Made by a program: the position numbers and the translations under genes
In this document: one piece after another, positions 40,582-50,485 of the stretch
Layout: every line of letters begins with the position of its first letter
Position numbering within the stretch: the stretch's first letter is position 1
From: Fodinicola feengrottensis
Lineage (GTDB): Bacteria; Actinomycetota; Actinomycetes; Mycobacteriales; HKI-0501
Assembly (NCBI RefSeq): GCF_010993775.1
Contig: NZ_WOTO01000054.1
Location: forward strand, 1 to 62,610
Direction: 5' to 3'
DNA: 62,610 bases
Notes under the pieces: generated by a model
Told to the model about the DNA's origin: nothing
The model's database searches: none
The model's input: only the letters and a program-made list of their open reading frames with translations

Positions 40582-41420
40582 CTAAGACCAGCGGCGGCCG
40601 GTCAGTTTTTCGTACGCTTCTACGTAGCGGGCGCGGGTCTGGGCGACCACGTCGGCGGGGATCTCGGGGCCCGGGTACGTGCGGTCCCAGTCGGTGAGCG
40701 TGGACGACCAGTCGCGGACGAACTGCTTGTCCAACGCTTCCTGCTGGCCGCCTGGCTGCCAGCGATCGGCGTACCAGAACCTCGACGAGTCTGGCGTCAG
40801 CACCTCGTCCGCGAGGATCAGCTGGCCCTCCTTGTCGAGCCCGAACTCGATCTTGGTGTCGGCGATGATGATGCCTTTTTGCAGCGCCACCTCCGCGCCG
40901 CGCCGGTAGATCTCCAGCGTCTTGTCCCGCAGCTGCTCGCTCAGCTCCGCGCCGAGCTGACTGACCACGTCGTCGTACGTGATGAACTCGTCGTGGCCCA
41001 CGTCCGCCTTGGTGGTCGGCGTGAAGATCGGCTCCGGCAGCCGGGAAGCCTCACTGAGGCCGGGCGGCAGCGCCAGCCCGGACACGGTGCCGTCCTTCTC
41101 GTACTCCTTCAGCCCGAGCCCGGTCAGGTAGCCGCGGGCGATGCACTCGACTCGTACCATCTCCAGCTGCTGGCAGCGGACCGCCCGGCCAGTCCACTCC
41201 GGCGGCACGTCGGTGGCCGACAGGACGTGGTTCGGGAGGACCCCGGCGAGCTGGTCGAACCACCACAGGGACAGCTGGGTGAGCAGCTTGCCCTTGTCCG
41301 GGATGGAGGTCGGCAGCACCACGTCGTAGACACTGACCTTGTCGCTCGCGACCAGCAGCAGGTCGCCGCCGTGTGGTCCTCGTACAGATCGCGGATCTTG
41401 CCGCTGTAGAGATGCTTCAA
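40582..41420 (-). CDS. purC: Phosphoribosylaminoimidazole-succinocarboxamide synthase
   Basis: SAICAR synthetase of purine synthesis. KHLYSGKIRDLYEDHT, then after a lost C near 41374 GGDLLLVASDKVSVYDVVLP, IPDKGKLLTQLSLWWF, VECIARGYLTGLGLKEYEKD, GIIIADTKIEFGLD, LADEVLTPDSSRFW and LDKQFVRDWS. About 279 residues. TTG at 41420 is the only start that gives the expected first residues; GGGGA lies upstream. Purine genes do not adjoin it, and it is divergent from aroC. Confidence 0.91.
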
Positions 41421-41500
41421 CAGATGTCCCCAGGTCGATGTGCACCTGATCGTATGAGGTCAGCACGTGCGGGCTGAACGGCAGGTGACAGACTTGTGAC

Positions 41501-42680
41501 ATGCTTCGATGGCTGACCGCAGGGGAATCGCACGGCCGCGCGCTGGTGGCGGTGCTGGAGGGCCTGCCGGCCGGCGTCCGGGTGACCACCGAGGACATCC
41601 AGCTCCAGCTGGCCCGCCGGCGGCTCGGGTACGGCCGCGGTGCCCGGATGGCGTTCGAAAAGGACCAGGTCACCGTCATCGGCGGGTTCCGGCACGGCCT
41701 GAGCATCGGCAGCCCGGTCGCGATCGAGGTCGGCAACACCGAGTGGCCCAAGTGGGAGCAGGTGATGGCCACCGACCCGGTCTCGCCGGAGATCCTGGAG
41801 GGCCTCGCCCGCAACGCGCCGCTGACCCAGCCGCGGCCCGGCCACGCCGACCTCGCTGGCCTGCAGAAGTACGGGTTCGACGAGGTCCGGCCGGTGCTGG
41901 AGCGGGCGAGCGCCCGGGAAACCGCGGCCCGGGTCGCGCTCGGCACGGTGGCGCAGGCGTTCCTGCGCCCAGACCACCGGCATCGAGATCGTCAGCCATG
42001 TGGTGCAGATGGGGTCGGTGCGGGTGCCCGACGGCATCCGGCCCAAGCCGGCGGACCGCGACCGGATCGACGCCGATCCCGTCCGGTGCGCCGACCCGGA
42101 GACCTCCGCCGCGATCGTCGTCGAGGTCGAGGCCACCAAGAAGGCCGGTGACACCCTCGGCGGGGTCGTCGAGGTGCTGGCCTGGAGCGTGCCGCCGGGC
42201 CTCGGAAGTCACGTGCACTGGGATCGCCGGCTGGATTCCCGGTTGGCGGCCGCGATCATGGGCATTCAGGCGGTCAAGGGCGTCGAGATCGGGGACGCTT
42301 TCCACCAGGCGTCGGTGCGTGGTTCTGAGGCGCACGACGAGATCGTCAACACCGAAGAGGGCGTAAGACGGGTCACCGATCGGGCCGGTGGCACCGAAGG
42401 CGGCATCACCACGGGTGAGGTTTTGCGCGTACGAGCCGCCATGAAGCCGATCTCGACGGTGCCCAAGCGGCTGCGGACCATCGACGTGCGCACCGGCGAG
42501 GCGGCGCAGGCCATCAACCAGCGCAGCGACGTGACGGCCGTGCCGGCCTGCGCGGTGGTCGCCGAGTCGATGGTGGCGCTGGTGCTCGCGGACGCGGTGA
42601 CGGAGAAATTCGGCGGCGACTCGGTCGCCGAGACCACCCGCAACGTCCAGTCGTACCTGGACACGCTGGCGGTTCGATAA
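41501..42680 (+). CDS. aroC: Chorismate synthase
   Basis: FMN-dependent last step to chorismate. MLRWLTAGESHGRALVAVLE, GYGRGARMAFEKDQV, GNTEWPKW, NAPLTQPRPGHADLAG, RASARETAARVALG, then after an extra C near 41972 TTGIEIVSHVVQMG, and AGGTEGGITTGEVLRVRAAM, RSDVTAVPACAVVAE, near the end. About 393 residues. The TAA shares its last base with the aroK ATG, so aroC, aroK and aroB form a coupled operon. Confidence 0.94.
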
Positions 42681-43195
42681 TGGCTCCGCGGGTGGTGCTG
42701 GTCGGGCCGATGGGCTCTGGAAAGAGCACGGTCGGACCGCTGCTGGCCCGTCGGTACGGGGTGAGTTTCCGGGACATCGACGCGGATATCGTTGCCAGCG
42801 CTGGAAAGCCGATCTCGGACATCTTCGTCGACGATGGCGAGGAAGCCTTTCGCAAGAGGGAGACGCAAGCGCTGCTGACCGCGCTTGCCGAGCACGACGG
42901 CGTGCTGGCGCTCGGCGGCGGATCGGTGCTGGCGGAGGAAAACCGCGCCGCGCTGGCCGGTCACAAGGTCTCTATCTCTCAAGGTTTCCCTGGGCGATGC
43001 CGTGAAAAGAGTCGGGCTCGGGGGGTGTCCCGGCCGATGCTGTTGGGCAATCCGCGTGGCCGGCTGCGGGTGCTGATGCAAGAGCGGGAGCCGCTCTACA
43101 CCGGGGTCGCGTCGTCCACTGTGGACACCAGCGGCAGCTATCCGGTCGAGGTCGTCGACGCGATCGCCGGTGCGCTGCCGCCAGTCCGGATCGGC
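42680..43195 (+). CDS. aroK: Shikimate kinase (frame continues into aroB)
   Basis: Phosphorylates shikimate. MAPRVVLVGPMGSGKSTVGP contains the P-loop; DIDADIVASAG, FRKRETQAL, VLALGGGSVL, RPMLLGNPRGRL and REPLYTGVAS are the usual shikimate-kinase blocks. Two breaks that cancel out lie near 42975 (LKVSLGDAVKRVGLG is in another frame) and 43020 (a G6 run). No stop follows the final helix EVVDAIAGAL: the same frame runs directly into aroB. Boundary placed before the first in-frame GTG of aroB. Confidence 0.88.
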
Positions 43196-44249
43196 GTGCG
43201 CGGCGAGCGGCCGTACGAGGTCGTCATCGGCCGTGGCGTGCTCTCCGAGCTGCCCGGTTTTCTCAGCAAGGCGGCCAAAGTCGCCGTGCTGCATCCGCCG
43301 ACGCTGGCCCGCCAGGTGGGTACGGTGGTGGAGTCGCTGACGGCCGCTGGGCTTGTGGTCGTACCGATCGAGGTGCCGGACGGCGAGGCCGCCAAGACCG
43401 TCGCGACGGCTGGCGAATGCTGGGACACGCTGGGAAAAACACGCCTTCACGCGTACCGACGCGGTGGTTGGTTTCGGTGGCGGCGCGGTCACCGACCTGG
43501 CCGGTTTCGTGGCCGCCAGTTGGTTGCGAGGCGTCCCGGTCGTGCACGTACCGACGACGTTGCTCGGCATGGTCGACGCGGCCGTCGGTGGGAAAACGGG
43601 CGTGAACATCGACGCTGGAAAGAACCTGGTTGGCGCTTTCTATCCGCCCCGCGCGGTGCTGTGCGATCTGCGGATGCTTTACACGCTGCCGCGCGAAGAA
43701 CTCGTGCCGGGCATGGCGGAGATCGTCAAAGCCGGGTTCATCGCCGATCCGGAGATCCTGCGGCTGATCGAGACCGATGTGGCCGCCGCGATCGACCCGG
43801 GCGGCGAGGTGCTGGCCGAGCTGATCCGCCGATCAATTCAGATGAAGGCCGACGTGGTTTCCGCTGACCTGCGCGAATCCGGTCTTCGGGAGATCCTGAA
43901 CTACGGCCACACGCTCGCGCACGCGATCGAGAAACGCGAGCACTATCGCTGGCGGCACGGTGCGGCGGTCAGCGTTGGGCTGGTGTATGCGGCCGAGCTG
44001 GGCCGGCTCGCCGGCCGCCTCGACGAGGCCACCGCCGCGCGGCACACCTGTGTGCTGCGACAGCTCGGGCTGCCCACCTCGTACCCGGCGCAGGCCTGGC
44101 CGGACCTGCTCGCCGCCATGCGCGTCGACAAGAAGGCGCGCGGCTCGGTGTTGCGGTTCATCGTGCTCGACGGCCTCGCCCAACCCGGCGTGCTGGCCGA
44201 CCCGCCGCGCGAGATGCTCAGCGAGGCGTACGCCGCCATCTGCGAGTAG
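43196..44249 (+). CDS. aroB: 3-dehydroquinate synthase
   Basis: Cyclises DAHP to dehydroquinate using NAD and a metal. VRGERPYEVVIGRG at the start, VVPIEVPDGEAAKTVATA, then after an extra A in an A-run near 43437 VVGFGGGAVTDLAGFVAASW, VPTTLLGMVDAAVGGKTGVN, GMAEIVKAGFI, LNYGHTLAHAIE and HGAAVSVGLVYA. These hold the NAD site and the metal-binding Glu/His residues. About 350 residues. The true start may lie a few codons before the GTG at 43196, or the protein may be fused to AroK. Confidence 0.92.
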
Positions 44250-44326
44250 TGGCGGTCCGTCGCCAACCGTTTTACCGTGATGCCGATCTCTTCGAAATTC
44301 GAACGAAACAGGAAGAGGCTTACGGT

Positions 44327-45216
44327 ATGCCGGTGGCTGAGGGAATCATGGAATGGGACGGGTACGCCACCTGGTATCGGGTGACGGGCGACATCAACAG
44401 TGCGCTTGCGCCGCTGGTCGTGCTGCATGGCGGCCCAGGGTGCACGCACGACTACGTGGACTCGATCGCCGATATCGCGCAGAGCGGCCGCGCGGTCATC
44501 CACTACGACCAGATCGGCAACGGAAAGTCGACGCATCTGCCCGAGGTCGGCGCCGGGTTCTGGACCGTCGACCTGTTCCTGCGCGAGCTGGACCAGCTGC
44601 TCGGTTTTCTCAAGATCTCGGACAGTTATCACGTCCTCGGGCAGTCGTGGGGCGGGATGCTGGCCGCCGAACATGCGGTACGCCGGCCGGCCGGACTGAA
44701 ATCGCTGATCATCGCGAACTCGCCGGCGTCGATGCAGCTGTGGCTGGCGGCCGCCAACGGCCTGCGCGCCGAGTTGCCAGCGGACGTACAGAAAACGCTG
44801 ACCTCTCACGAAGAGGCTGGCACGACCGACTCAGCTGAATACGAAGCCGCGACTCGCGTTTTCTATGACCGGCATGTCTGCCGGGTCCCGTGGCCGGACT
44901 ACGTGGCGCGGACTTTCGCTGCCATCGAAGACGATCCGACCGTCTACCACACCATGAACGGCGACCGACCGAGTTCCACGTCGTCGGCACGCTCAAGGGG
45001 TGGTCCATTGTGGACAGACTCGACCAGGTTTCGGTGCCCACCCAGCTGATCTCCGGCCGCTACGACGAGGCGACTCCAGCCGCGGTGCAGCCGTACGCGG
45101 ACCGGATCCCGGACGTAAGCTGGAAGATTTTCGAAAACTCCAGCCACATGCCACACGTCGAGGAACGAGAGCCGTACATGGAGCTGGTGGCCGCCTTCCT
45201 GGCCGAGAACGACTGA
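44327..45216 (+). CDS. Proline iminopeptidase-type alpha/beta hydrolase
   Basis: About 296 residues of the S33 family. LVVLHGGPGCTHDYVDSIAD (oxyanion region), IHYDQIGNGKST, nucleophile elbow LGQSWGGMLAAEHA, and the catalytic Asp and His expected around LISGRYDEATPAAV and NSSHMPHVEERE. Such enzymes release N-terminal proline or hydrolyse amino acid amides. A break near 44968 falls in TMNG..TEFHVVGTLKGW. ATG at 44327 begins MPVAEGIMEWDGY and is preferred to an upstream frame extension. Six bases before an amino-acid permease gene, so peptide or amino-acid scavenging is plausible. Confidence 0.85.
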
Positions 45217-45221
45217 CCGCG

Positions 45222-46602
45222 ATGACCACCTCGGACGGCGAGCGGGCACTCGAGGAATTCGGTTATCACCAGGAGTTGAAGCGCTCACTCCGGCTGCGCG
45301 ACCTGGTGATCTACGGCCTGGTCTTCATGGTGCCGATCGCGCCCTTCTCGATTTTCGGGGTGGTTTTCAACGGCTCCAAGGGAATGGTGCCGCTGACGTA
45401 CCTGATCGGCATGGTCGCGATGATCTTCACCGCGTTCAGCTACCGGGAGATGTCACGAGCGTTCCCGGTCGCCGGCTCGGTTTTATTCGTACGTGTCGCG
45501 CGGGCTGCATCCGGTGGTCGGGTTTTTCGCTGGCTGGGCGATCCTGCTCGACTACATCCTGGTGCCGACGCTGTTGTACGTGATCGGCGCCGCGGCTCTG
45601 GGGCCGTTGGTGCGGGTGCCGCAGTGGGTGTGGATCGTCGTTTTTGTCGTCTTCAACACTGTGGTGAACTATCTGGGCATTGAGTCGACCGCACGACTGA
45701 ACCGGATCTTCCTGGTCGCCGAGTTGATCGTGCTGGCCATCTTCGTGGTCGTCGGGATCATCGCGATCTCGCGAGGGACGAATGGCGCGCACTTCTCGCT
45801 CCAGCCGTTCCTGCGGCCGGAGTTCGTCACGCCCGGGGTGATTTTTGGGGCGCTGTCGATCGCGGTGCTGAGTTTCCTCGGCTTCGACGCGATTTCGACC
45901 CTGTCCGAGGAGGTCCGCGACGGGGACCGCCGAGTGGTCGGCCGGGCGACGGTCGTCTCGTTGATCGCGGTCGCGGTGCTTTTCATCGTGCAGACGTATG
46001 TGGCCAGTCTGCTCGTACCAACGCTTACCTCTTTTCCTGACGGAGACAAGACAAACACGGCGTTTTACGACGTGGCAAGGATCGCCGGCGGCGCCTGGCT
46101 GATGGTCACCGTCGCGGTGGCGTCGGCGTTGGCATCAGCGGTGGCCAACTCCTTGGTGGCGCAGGCGGCCACCTCGCGGCTGCTCTTCAGCATGGCCCGG
46201 GACGGTCGACTTTTCCGCTTTCTGGCGCACGTGAATCCTCGCCGCAAGGTCCCGGAGCGGGCTGTGCTGCTGGTCGGCGGGATCTCGCTGGTTCTTGGGC
46301 TGGTCGCGGTCAGCCAGGTGGCGCTGCTGACGTCGCTGGTCAACTTCGGTGCGCTGTTTTCGTTTCTGCTGCTGAACGTATCGGTCGCGTACCACTTTCT
46401 GGTACGTCAGCGCAGCCGGAACTGGTGGCTGCATCTGGTGATGCCGTTGCTGGGTTTCGTGATCGTCGGCTACGTGCTCATCAACGCGGACCTGAATGCC
46501 AAACTCGGCGGCCTGGCGTGGATGGTGGTCGGGGTGGTGATCGCCGTCGTCCAATGGCTCCGCGGCCGTACGCCGGAGCTGACCCTGGAGGATTCTCCCT
46601 AA
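45222..46602 (+). CDS. APC-superfamily amino acid permease
   Basis: About 459 residues with roughly twelve membrane helices. The start LKRSLRLRDLVIYGLVFMVP and IAPFSIFGVVFNGSKGM are typical of the APC helix 1 substrate region; YREMSRAFPVAGSVYSYVSR, EVRDGDRRVVGRATVVSLIA and NPRRKVPERAVLLVGG follow. An extra T near 45486 breaks the frame. Substrate not predictable. ATG at 45222, directly after the iminopeptidase gene, suggests uptake of its products or related amino acids. Confidence 0.9.
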
Positions 46603-46624
46603 CCCCTCGGTTGGCAGAAGACGG

Positions 46625-47147
46625 CTAGCTGGTCAGGTCGAGGGTGACCTTGTCCAGGCCGGCGGAGTAGCCGCTTGACGCGGTTTTTTTTAGAGCCGAC
46701 ATAAAGGGAAAGTGTCGTTGCGCTCCCGCTGGGAAAGATCACCACGTTGGTGAACTCGACGGTCTTGACGGCGACTTTGGCGGAGTACGCGTCGAAATAG
46801 TTGCCGCCGTGGCCGCCGAACTGCAGCTCGACGACGCCGTAGTTCGGCCCGGTCGTGAGCAGCGCAGTGACATGGTACGAGGCTGCCTGGTCCGAGGGCA
46901 GGGCCACGGTGTTGGACACCATGCCCTGGGTCTGGCCGGAAGTCACCTTCATCAGCAGCTGTTTGTCGCCGGACCAGGTAGCGCCGCTCTGCACTTGGGC
47001 GGTGGCCTGGAACAGAGTGGCACCAGCGACCAGGGTCTCGCCCTCGGTGCTGGTGCCGGTGGCCGCCGAGGCCGGGGATGGGCCGGCGGCGAGTGCGGCG
47101 AAAGCGAGCAGGGCTGCGCCGGCCAGGCGGACGGGGGAGCTGAACAT
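46625..47147 (-). CDS. Secreted beta-rich protein, possibly carbohydrate-binding
   Basis: Signal peptide MFSSPVRLAGAALLAFAALA to ASA, then about 145 residues rich in Val, Thr, Gly and Ser (SYHVTALLTTGPNYGVVELQF, TVEFTNVVIFPSGSATTLSL). The spacing of short strands resembles jelly-roll carbohydrate-binding modules, but no family signature is certain. An eight-base A/T run at 46684-46691 has one base too many; beyond it the C terminus reads GYSAGLDKVTLDLTS and stops at 46625. A TTAGCGCTAA palindrome lies just upstream. Convergent with the permease gene. Confidence 0.65.
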
Positions 47148-47159
47148 GGGAGTCCCTTC

Positions 47160-47169
47160 TTAGCGCTAA
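47160..47169. promoter_or_regulatory. Possible operator, perfect palindrome TTAGCGCTAA
   Basis: A ten-base perfect palindrome with a GCGC centre, 13 bases upstream of the start codon of the secreted protein gene. LacI-family operators in actinobacteria often have such centres. No LacI gene is in the window; this is a guess from form and position. Confidence 0.3.
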
Positions 47170-47377
47170 AACAAATCGGTCGCGAGGTGCCGGGAATCGA
47201 TTTCCGGGTTGGCCGCACGCTAACTGGATGGGCCCAGTTTCGTCAATGCTTCGACCAGTGAAGCGCCAAGAACGGTCAAGCGGGCGAGGACTTGCCAAAC
47301 CAGCAACAATACTTGCGGTCTCGTAGCGGTGGTGTGCATAGTGTGCGCGCCGTACCAATGACCACAGGAGACGAATC

Positions 47378-48017
47378 ATGACCGACACAGTTCCAGCCGC
47401 TTCCGAGAGCGAGTTCTGGGAGGCGTTCTACCAGGAAAAGGAACAAGTCTGGAGTGGGAAACCAAATCCGCTGCTGGTCCGCGAGGTCGAGTCGCTGTCG
47501 GCTGGCCGGGCGCTGGATCTGGGCTGCGCGGAAGGCGCCGACGCGATCTGGCTCGCCCAGCGCGGCTGGCAGGTGACCGCTGTCGACATCTCCGAGACTG
47601 CCTTGAAGCGCGCGGTCGTACGAGCGGCGGACGCCGGCGTGCCGGGCATCACCTGGGAACGCTGGGATCTTTCCCAGTCTTTTCCGGAAGGTTTGTTCGA
47701 CCTGGTGTCCGCGCAGTTCTTCCACTCGCCGGTCGGGCTCGACCAGAATCGGGTGAAGACGCTGCGCCGGGCCGCCGAAGCGGTCGCGCCCGGTGGTGTG
47801 CTGTTGATTGTCGGGCACGCGGGATTCCCGGCATGGGTGGAAAATCCGCCGCCGGTGCGGCTGCCCAGCACGGCTGAGCTGATGGAATCATTGGGTTTTG
47901 ACCCGAACAGCTGGAAAGTGGAGCTCGAGGATGTGGTCGGGCATGACATGCCAGGGCCGGACGGGCCAGCCGGGTACGCGCGAGGACAACGTGTTGCGGA
48001 TGCGCCGGTTGCGCTGA
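47378..48017 (+). CDS. Class I SAM-dependent methyltransferase
   Basis: About 213 residues: FWEAFYQEKEQVWSGKPNPL, motif I ALDLGCAEGADAIWLAQRGW, VTAVDISETAL, WDLSQSFPEGLFDLVSAQFF and the post-motif AVAPGGVLLIVGHAG. This is the small thiopurine/tellurite-type methyltransferase pattern. Substrate unknown. The ATG at 47378 follows AGGAGACGAATC. A break near 47983 moves the end to EDNVLRMRRLR and a TGA at 48015-48017, three bases from the convergent gene; without it the frame would run on to 49543, which is an artefact. Confidence 0.85.
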
Positions 48018-48019
48018 CC

Positions 48020-48847
48020 TCAGACCAGCGGCTGGCCGGTCCGGATGCGCCGTCGTACGTCCCACATGTACGTGTTGAAAGGAAACTTGCGGATCGGCGT
48101 CGGCAGACTGCGGGCAATGGCCGCGATGGCGCGCACCGCCCTGTCGAACCGGCGCTGATCGCGCGTACTCCACGACATCCGCATTTCGGTGCGGAACTGC
48201 GGAGGCAGGAAGCCGATGGTGAAGAATTTGTTCACTGGCCCCAAAGGTGCGCTGATCATTCGTGGCAGGAACCGCAGCATCACCACGTCGTACAGATAGC
48301 CCCGGACCCTGTCGTCGATCGAGATCCGCTCCATCCCGGCTTTCCAGTAGTCCTCGAAGGCCGCGCGGTCGGCCGGCCAGCGCTGCGGCGGGACCTGCAG
48401 CGTGGTGCCCAGTGTCGCCGCCTCCTGGTAGAGGTGCTCCCACTCCTCATCGGTGAGCGGCCGCTTGCCGAAGAAGTGGTACGCGTCCTCGAAGCCACGC
48501 CACAGGCAGGCGGCGACCCACAGTTGCAGGTCGGGATCGAAGGCGTTGTACGCGACGGGGCTGTTCGCGTCCGAGCGGACCTTCGCGTGCGACCGGTTGA
48601 CGGCCCGGGTGAAGGCCTTCTTTTCTGCTGGGGTTCCGAGCAGTGCGACCGAAAGATACGTGTTCGTGGTCCTGGACCGCTTGATCGGGTGGCGGAAGAG
48701 CTGACCGCTCTCGACCTTGCTCTCGGACACGCCGTGGCCGACCGGAGGCAGTGCCAGCTGCATGATCACGTTCGCGCCGCCGCCGATCAGGCCGGCGCCG
48801 ATCAGCAGGTCGTCGAGCCGGACCCTGGGCTTGATGGCCGTGGTCAT
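48020..48847 (-). CDS. Oxygenase MpaB-like protein (DUF2236)
   Basis: 275 residues starting MTTAIKPRVRLDDLLIGAGL at an ATG with GGAGG seven bases upstream. Typical DUF2236 blocks: VIMQLALPPVGHGV, HPIKRSRTTNTYLSVALLGT, AFTRAVNRSHAKV, DPDLQLWVAACLWRGFEDAY and TLQVPPQRWPADRAAFEDYW. The family includes latex-clearing and MpaB-type heme proteins; the exact reaction here is unknown. Divergent from a TetR gene with a 76-base gap, a common regulator/target arrangement. No frame breaks. Confidence 0.85.
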   Translation of the reverse strand: MTTAIKPRVRLDDLLIGAGLIGGGANVIMQLALPPVGHGVSESKVESGQLFRHPIKRSRTTNTYLSVALLGTPAEKKAFTRAVNRSHAKVRSDANSPVAYNAFDPDLQLWVAACLWRGFEDAYHFFGKRPLTDEEWEHLYQEAATLGTTLQVPPQRWPADRAAFEDYWKAGMERISIDDRVRGYLYDVVMLRFLPRMISAPLGPVNKFFTIGFLPPQFRTEMRMSWSTRDQRRFDRAVRAIAAIARSLPTPIRKFPFNTYMWDVRRRIRTGQPLV

Positions 48848-48923
48848 CGGTGGGCCTCCCAATCTGCGCACACACGTACTCAGATATGCAACGCTGGCCA
48901 AGACGATCTGTCAAGATGTCCTT

Positions 48924-49543
48924 ATGAGCACGCTGCGTACCTACGGGGGAGTCAAAGGCGACCACCGCCGGGGGACGAGCGCCGCGGCCTGCTGATCGAG
49001 GCCGGGTTGGACCTGCTCGGCGACCCGGAGGAACCGACGCTCAGCGTGCGGGGCGTCTGCCAGCGGTCCGGGCTTGTCAGCCGTTACTTCTACGAGAGCT
49101 TCGCCGATCGGGACGCGTTGGCCGAGGCCGTCTATGACCACGTCGTCAAGGAGCTGGCAGACACCACGCTGCGAGCGGTCAACGCCGCGCCGGCCACGGC
49201 GGAGGCGAAGGTACGGGCCGGAATCGAGAACATCGTGCGTACCGTCGCGGACGACCCGCGACGCGGCCGGCTCTTGTTCGGCACTCCGCTGGCCAGCCGG
49301 CCACTGGCCCAGCGCCGGCTGCGGTCCGCCCGGCTGTTCGCGTCGCTGCTCACCGCGCAGGCGCGGGAGTTCTACGGCCTGGCCTCGGATGAACAGGTCG
49401 AGGTGGCCGCCCAGTTCCTGGTCGGAGGCCTGGCGCAGACCCTGACCGCGTGGTTGGCCGGCGATCTGCCGCTCGATCAGGCCCAGGTGATCGACTCGTG
49501 CGCCGACATCTTTCTGGCTCTCGCCGCCCGCCGGATAACCTGA
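48924..49543 (+). CDS. TetR-family transcriptional regulator
   Basis: Begins MSTLRTYGGVK at the ATG at 48924. Two small breaks near 48955 and 48970 separate this from the helix-turn-helix domain: ERRGLLIEAGLDLL, LSVRGVCQRSGLVSRYFYESFADRDAL, which is the TetR N-terminal signature. The ligand domain includes RAGIENIVRTVADDPRRGRL and ends FLALAARRIT. About 205 residues. Likely controls the divergent MpaB-like gene. Five bases before aroQ. Confidence 0.87.
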
Positions 49544-49547
49544 CCGG

Positions 49548-49979
49548 ATGACTGTCCTCGTTCTCAGCGGCGCGAACCTCGGCAGACTCGGCAGCCGGGA
49601 GCCGGACAAGTACGGCTCGACCACGTACGCCGACCTCGTGTCGCTGCTAGAGACCACCGCCAAAGAGCTCGGTCTGACTGTCGACGTACGGCAGACCGAC
49701 GCCGAGTCGGAGCTGATCGGCTGGCTGCATGAGGCCGCCGACGCCGGCCATCCGGTGGTGCTCAACCCGGCTGGCTGGAGCCACACCAGCGTGGTCCTCC
49801 GGGACGCCTGCGCGCAGCTGACCGCGCCGCTGGTCGAGGTGCACATCAGCAACATCCACCAGCGCGAGGAGTTCCGGCACCACAGCTACATCTCCGGTGT
49901 CGCCACCGGCGTGATCGCGGGCCTGGGCGTGCGGGGTTACGTGCTGGCCCTGCACTGGCTGGCGTTGGACCGTCCATGA
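49548..49979 (+). CDS. aroQ: 3-dehydroquinate dehydratase, type II
   Basis: 143 residues. Dodecamer-forming dehydratase of the shikimate route. GANLGRLGSREPDKYG holds the active-site Asn, Arg and catalytic Tyr; QTDAESELIGWLHEA; VVLNPAGWSHTSVVLRDA holds the substrate Asn and His; VEVHISNIHQREEFRHHSY the catalytic His and phosphate-binding Ser region. It resembles the mycobacterial subtype (GRLG, QSDSE-like). The TGA overlaps the next ATG (ATGA), so it is coupled to an acetyltransferase gene. No frame breaks. Confidence 0.94.
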   Translation: MTVLVLSGANLGRLGSREPDKYGSTTYADLVSLLETTAKELGLTVDVRQTDAESELIGWLHEAADAGHPVVLNPAGWSHTSVVLRDACAQLTAPLVEVHISNIHQREEFRHHSYISGVATGVIAGLGVRGYVLALHWLALDRP

Positions 49980-50485
49980 CCGTCGCCACCCTAGAGACCG
50001 AACGCCTGCTGATGCGCGCGCTCCGCATCGACGACGCCGAACCGCTGTTCCCGATGTACGAGTCGCCGGAGTTCGGTCGCTATCTCTCGATGGTGCCGAC
50101 GACAGTGGAGGCGATGCGGGAGACCGTTCAGGCTCGGCTCGCCGAGCCGAAGCCGCCGGGGATGGGCAACTGGGTCTGGCTGGACCGGGCCACCGGCGGG
50201 TACGTCGGCCGCGGCGGGATCTGGCCGAGCATCGTGATCGATCGGCAGCCGATCGAGATGGGGTGGTTCCTCGCGGTGGACCGGTGGGGAAGGGGCCTGG
50301 CCACCGAGGCCGTACGGGCGCAGCTCGACCACACCTTCCACGACCTGGAGGTGCCGGCGGTGTGGGCAACCATCCACATCGACAACGGGCCTTCGCTGCG
50401 GCTCGCCGAGCGGATGGGTTTCGTACTCAAGGGCGGGACCACGCTGGCCAGCGGCCCGCACCACACCTTGGTTCTGGAGCGCTGA
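49976..50485 (+). CDS. GNAT-family N-acetyltransferase 1
   Basis: 169 residues of the RimJ/RimL type: LETERLLMRALRIDDAEPLF at the start, EMGWFLAVDRWGRGLATEAV as the acetyl-CoA motif (RWGRGLA), and IHIDNGPSLRLAERMGFV near the end. It acetylates an amino group on an unknown acceptor. It overlaps aroQ by four bases and is followed with no gap by a second similar gene. No frame breaks. Confidence 0.88.
   Translation: MTVATLETERLLMRALRIDDAEPLFPMYESPEFGRYLSMVPTTVEAMRETVQARLAEPKPPGMGNWVWLDRATGGYVGRGGIWPSIVIDRQPIEMGWFLAVDRWGRGLATEAVRAQLDHTFHDLEVPAVWATIHIDNGPSLRLAERMGFVLKGGTTLASGPHHTLVLER

Noticed and set aside
47378..49543. One open frame that seems to join the methyltransferase to the TetR regulator (721 codons).
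   Set aside because: Its middle part is the antisense of the MpaB-like gene, which has its own start, ribosome site and family motifs. A single indel near 47983 gives the methyltransferase a normal end.
49548..49979. AroQ motif QTDAESE in place of the common QSNHEGE, considered as an active-site change.
   Set aside because: Mycobacterial-type AroQ has the same QSDSE-like variant; catalytic Tyr, His and Asn residues are present.
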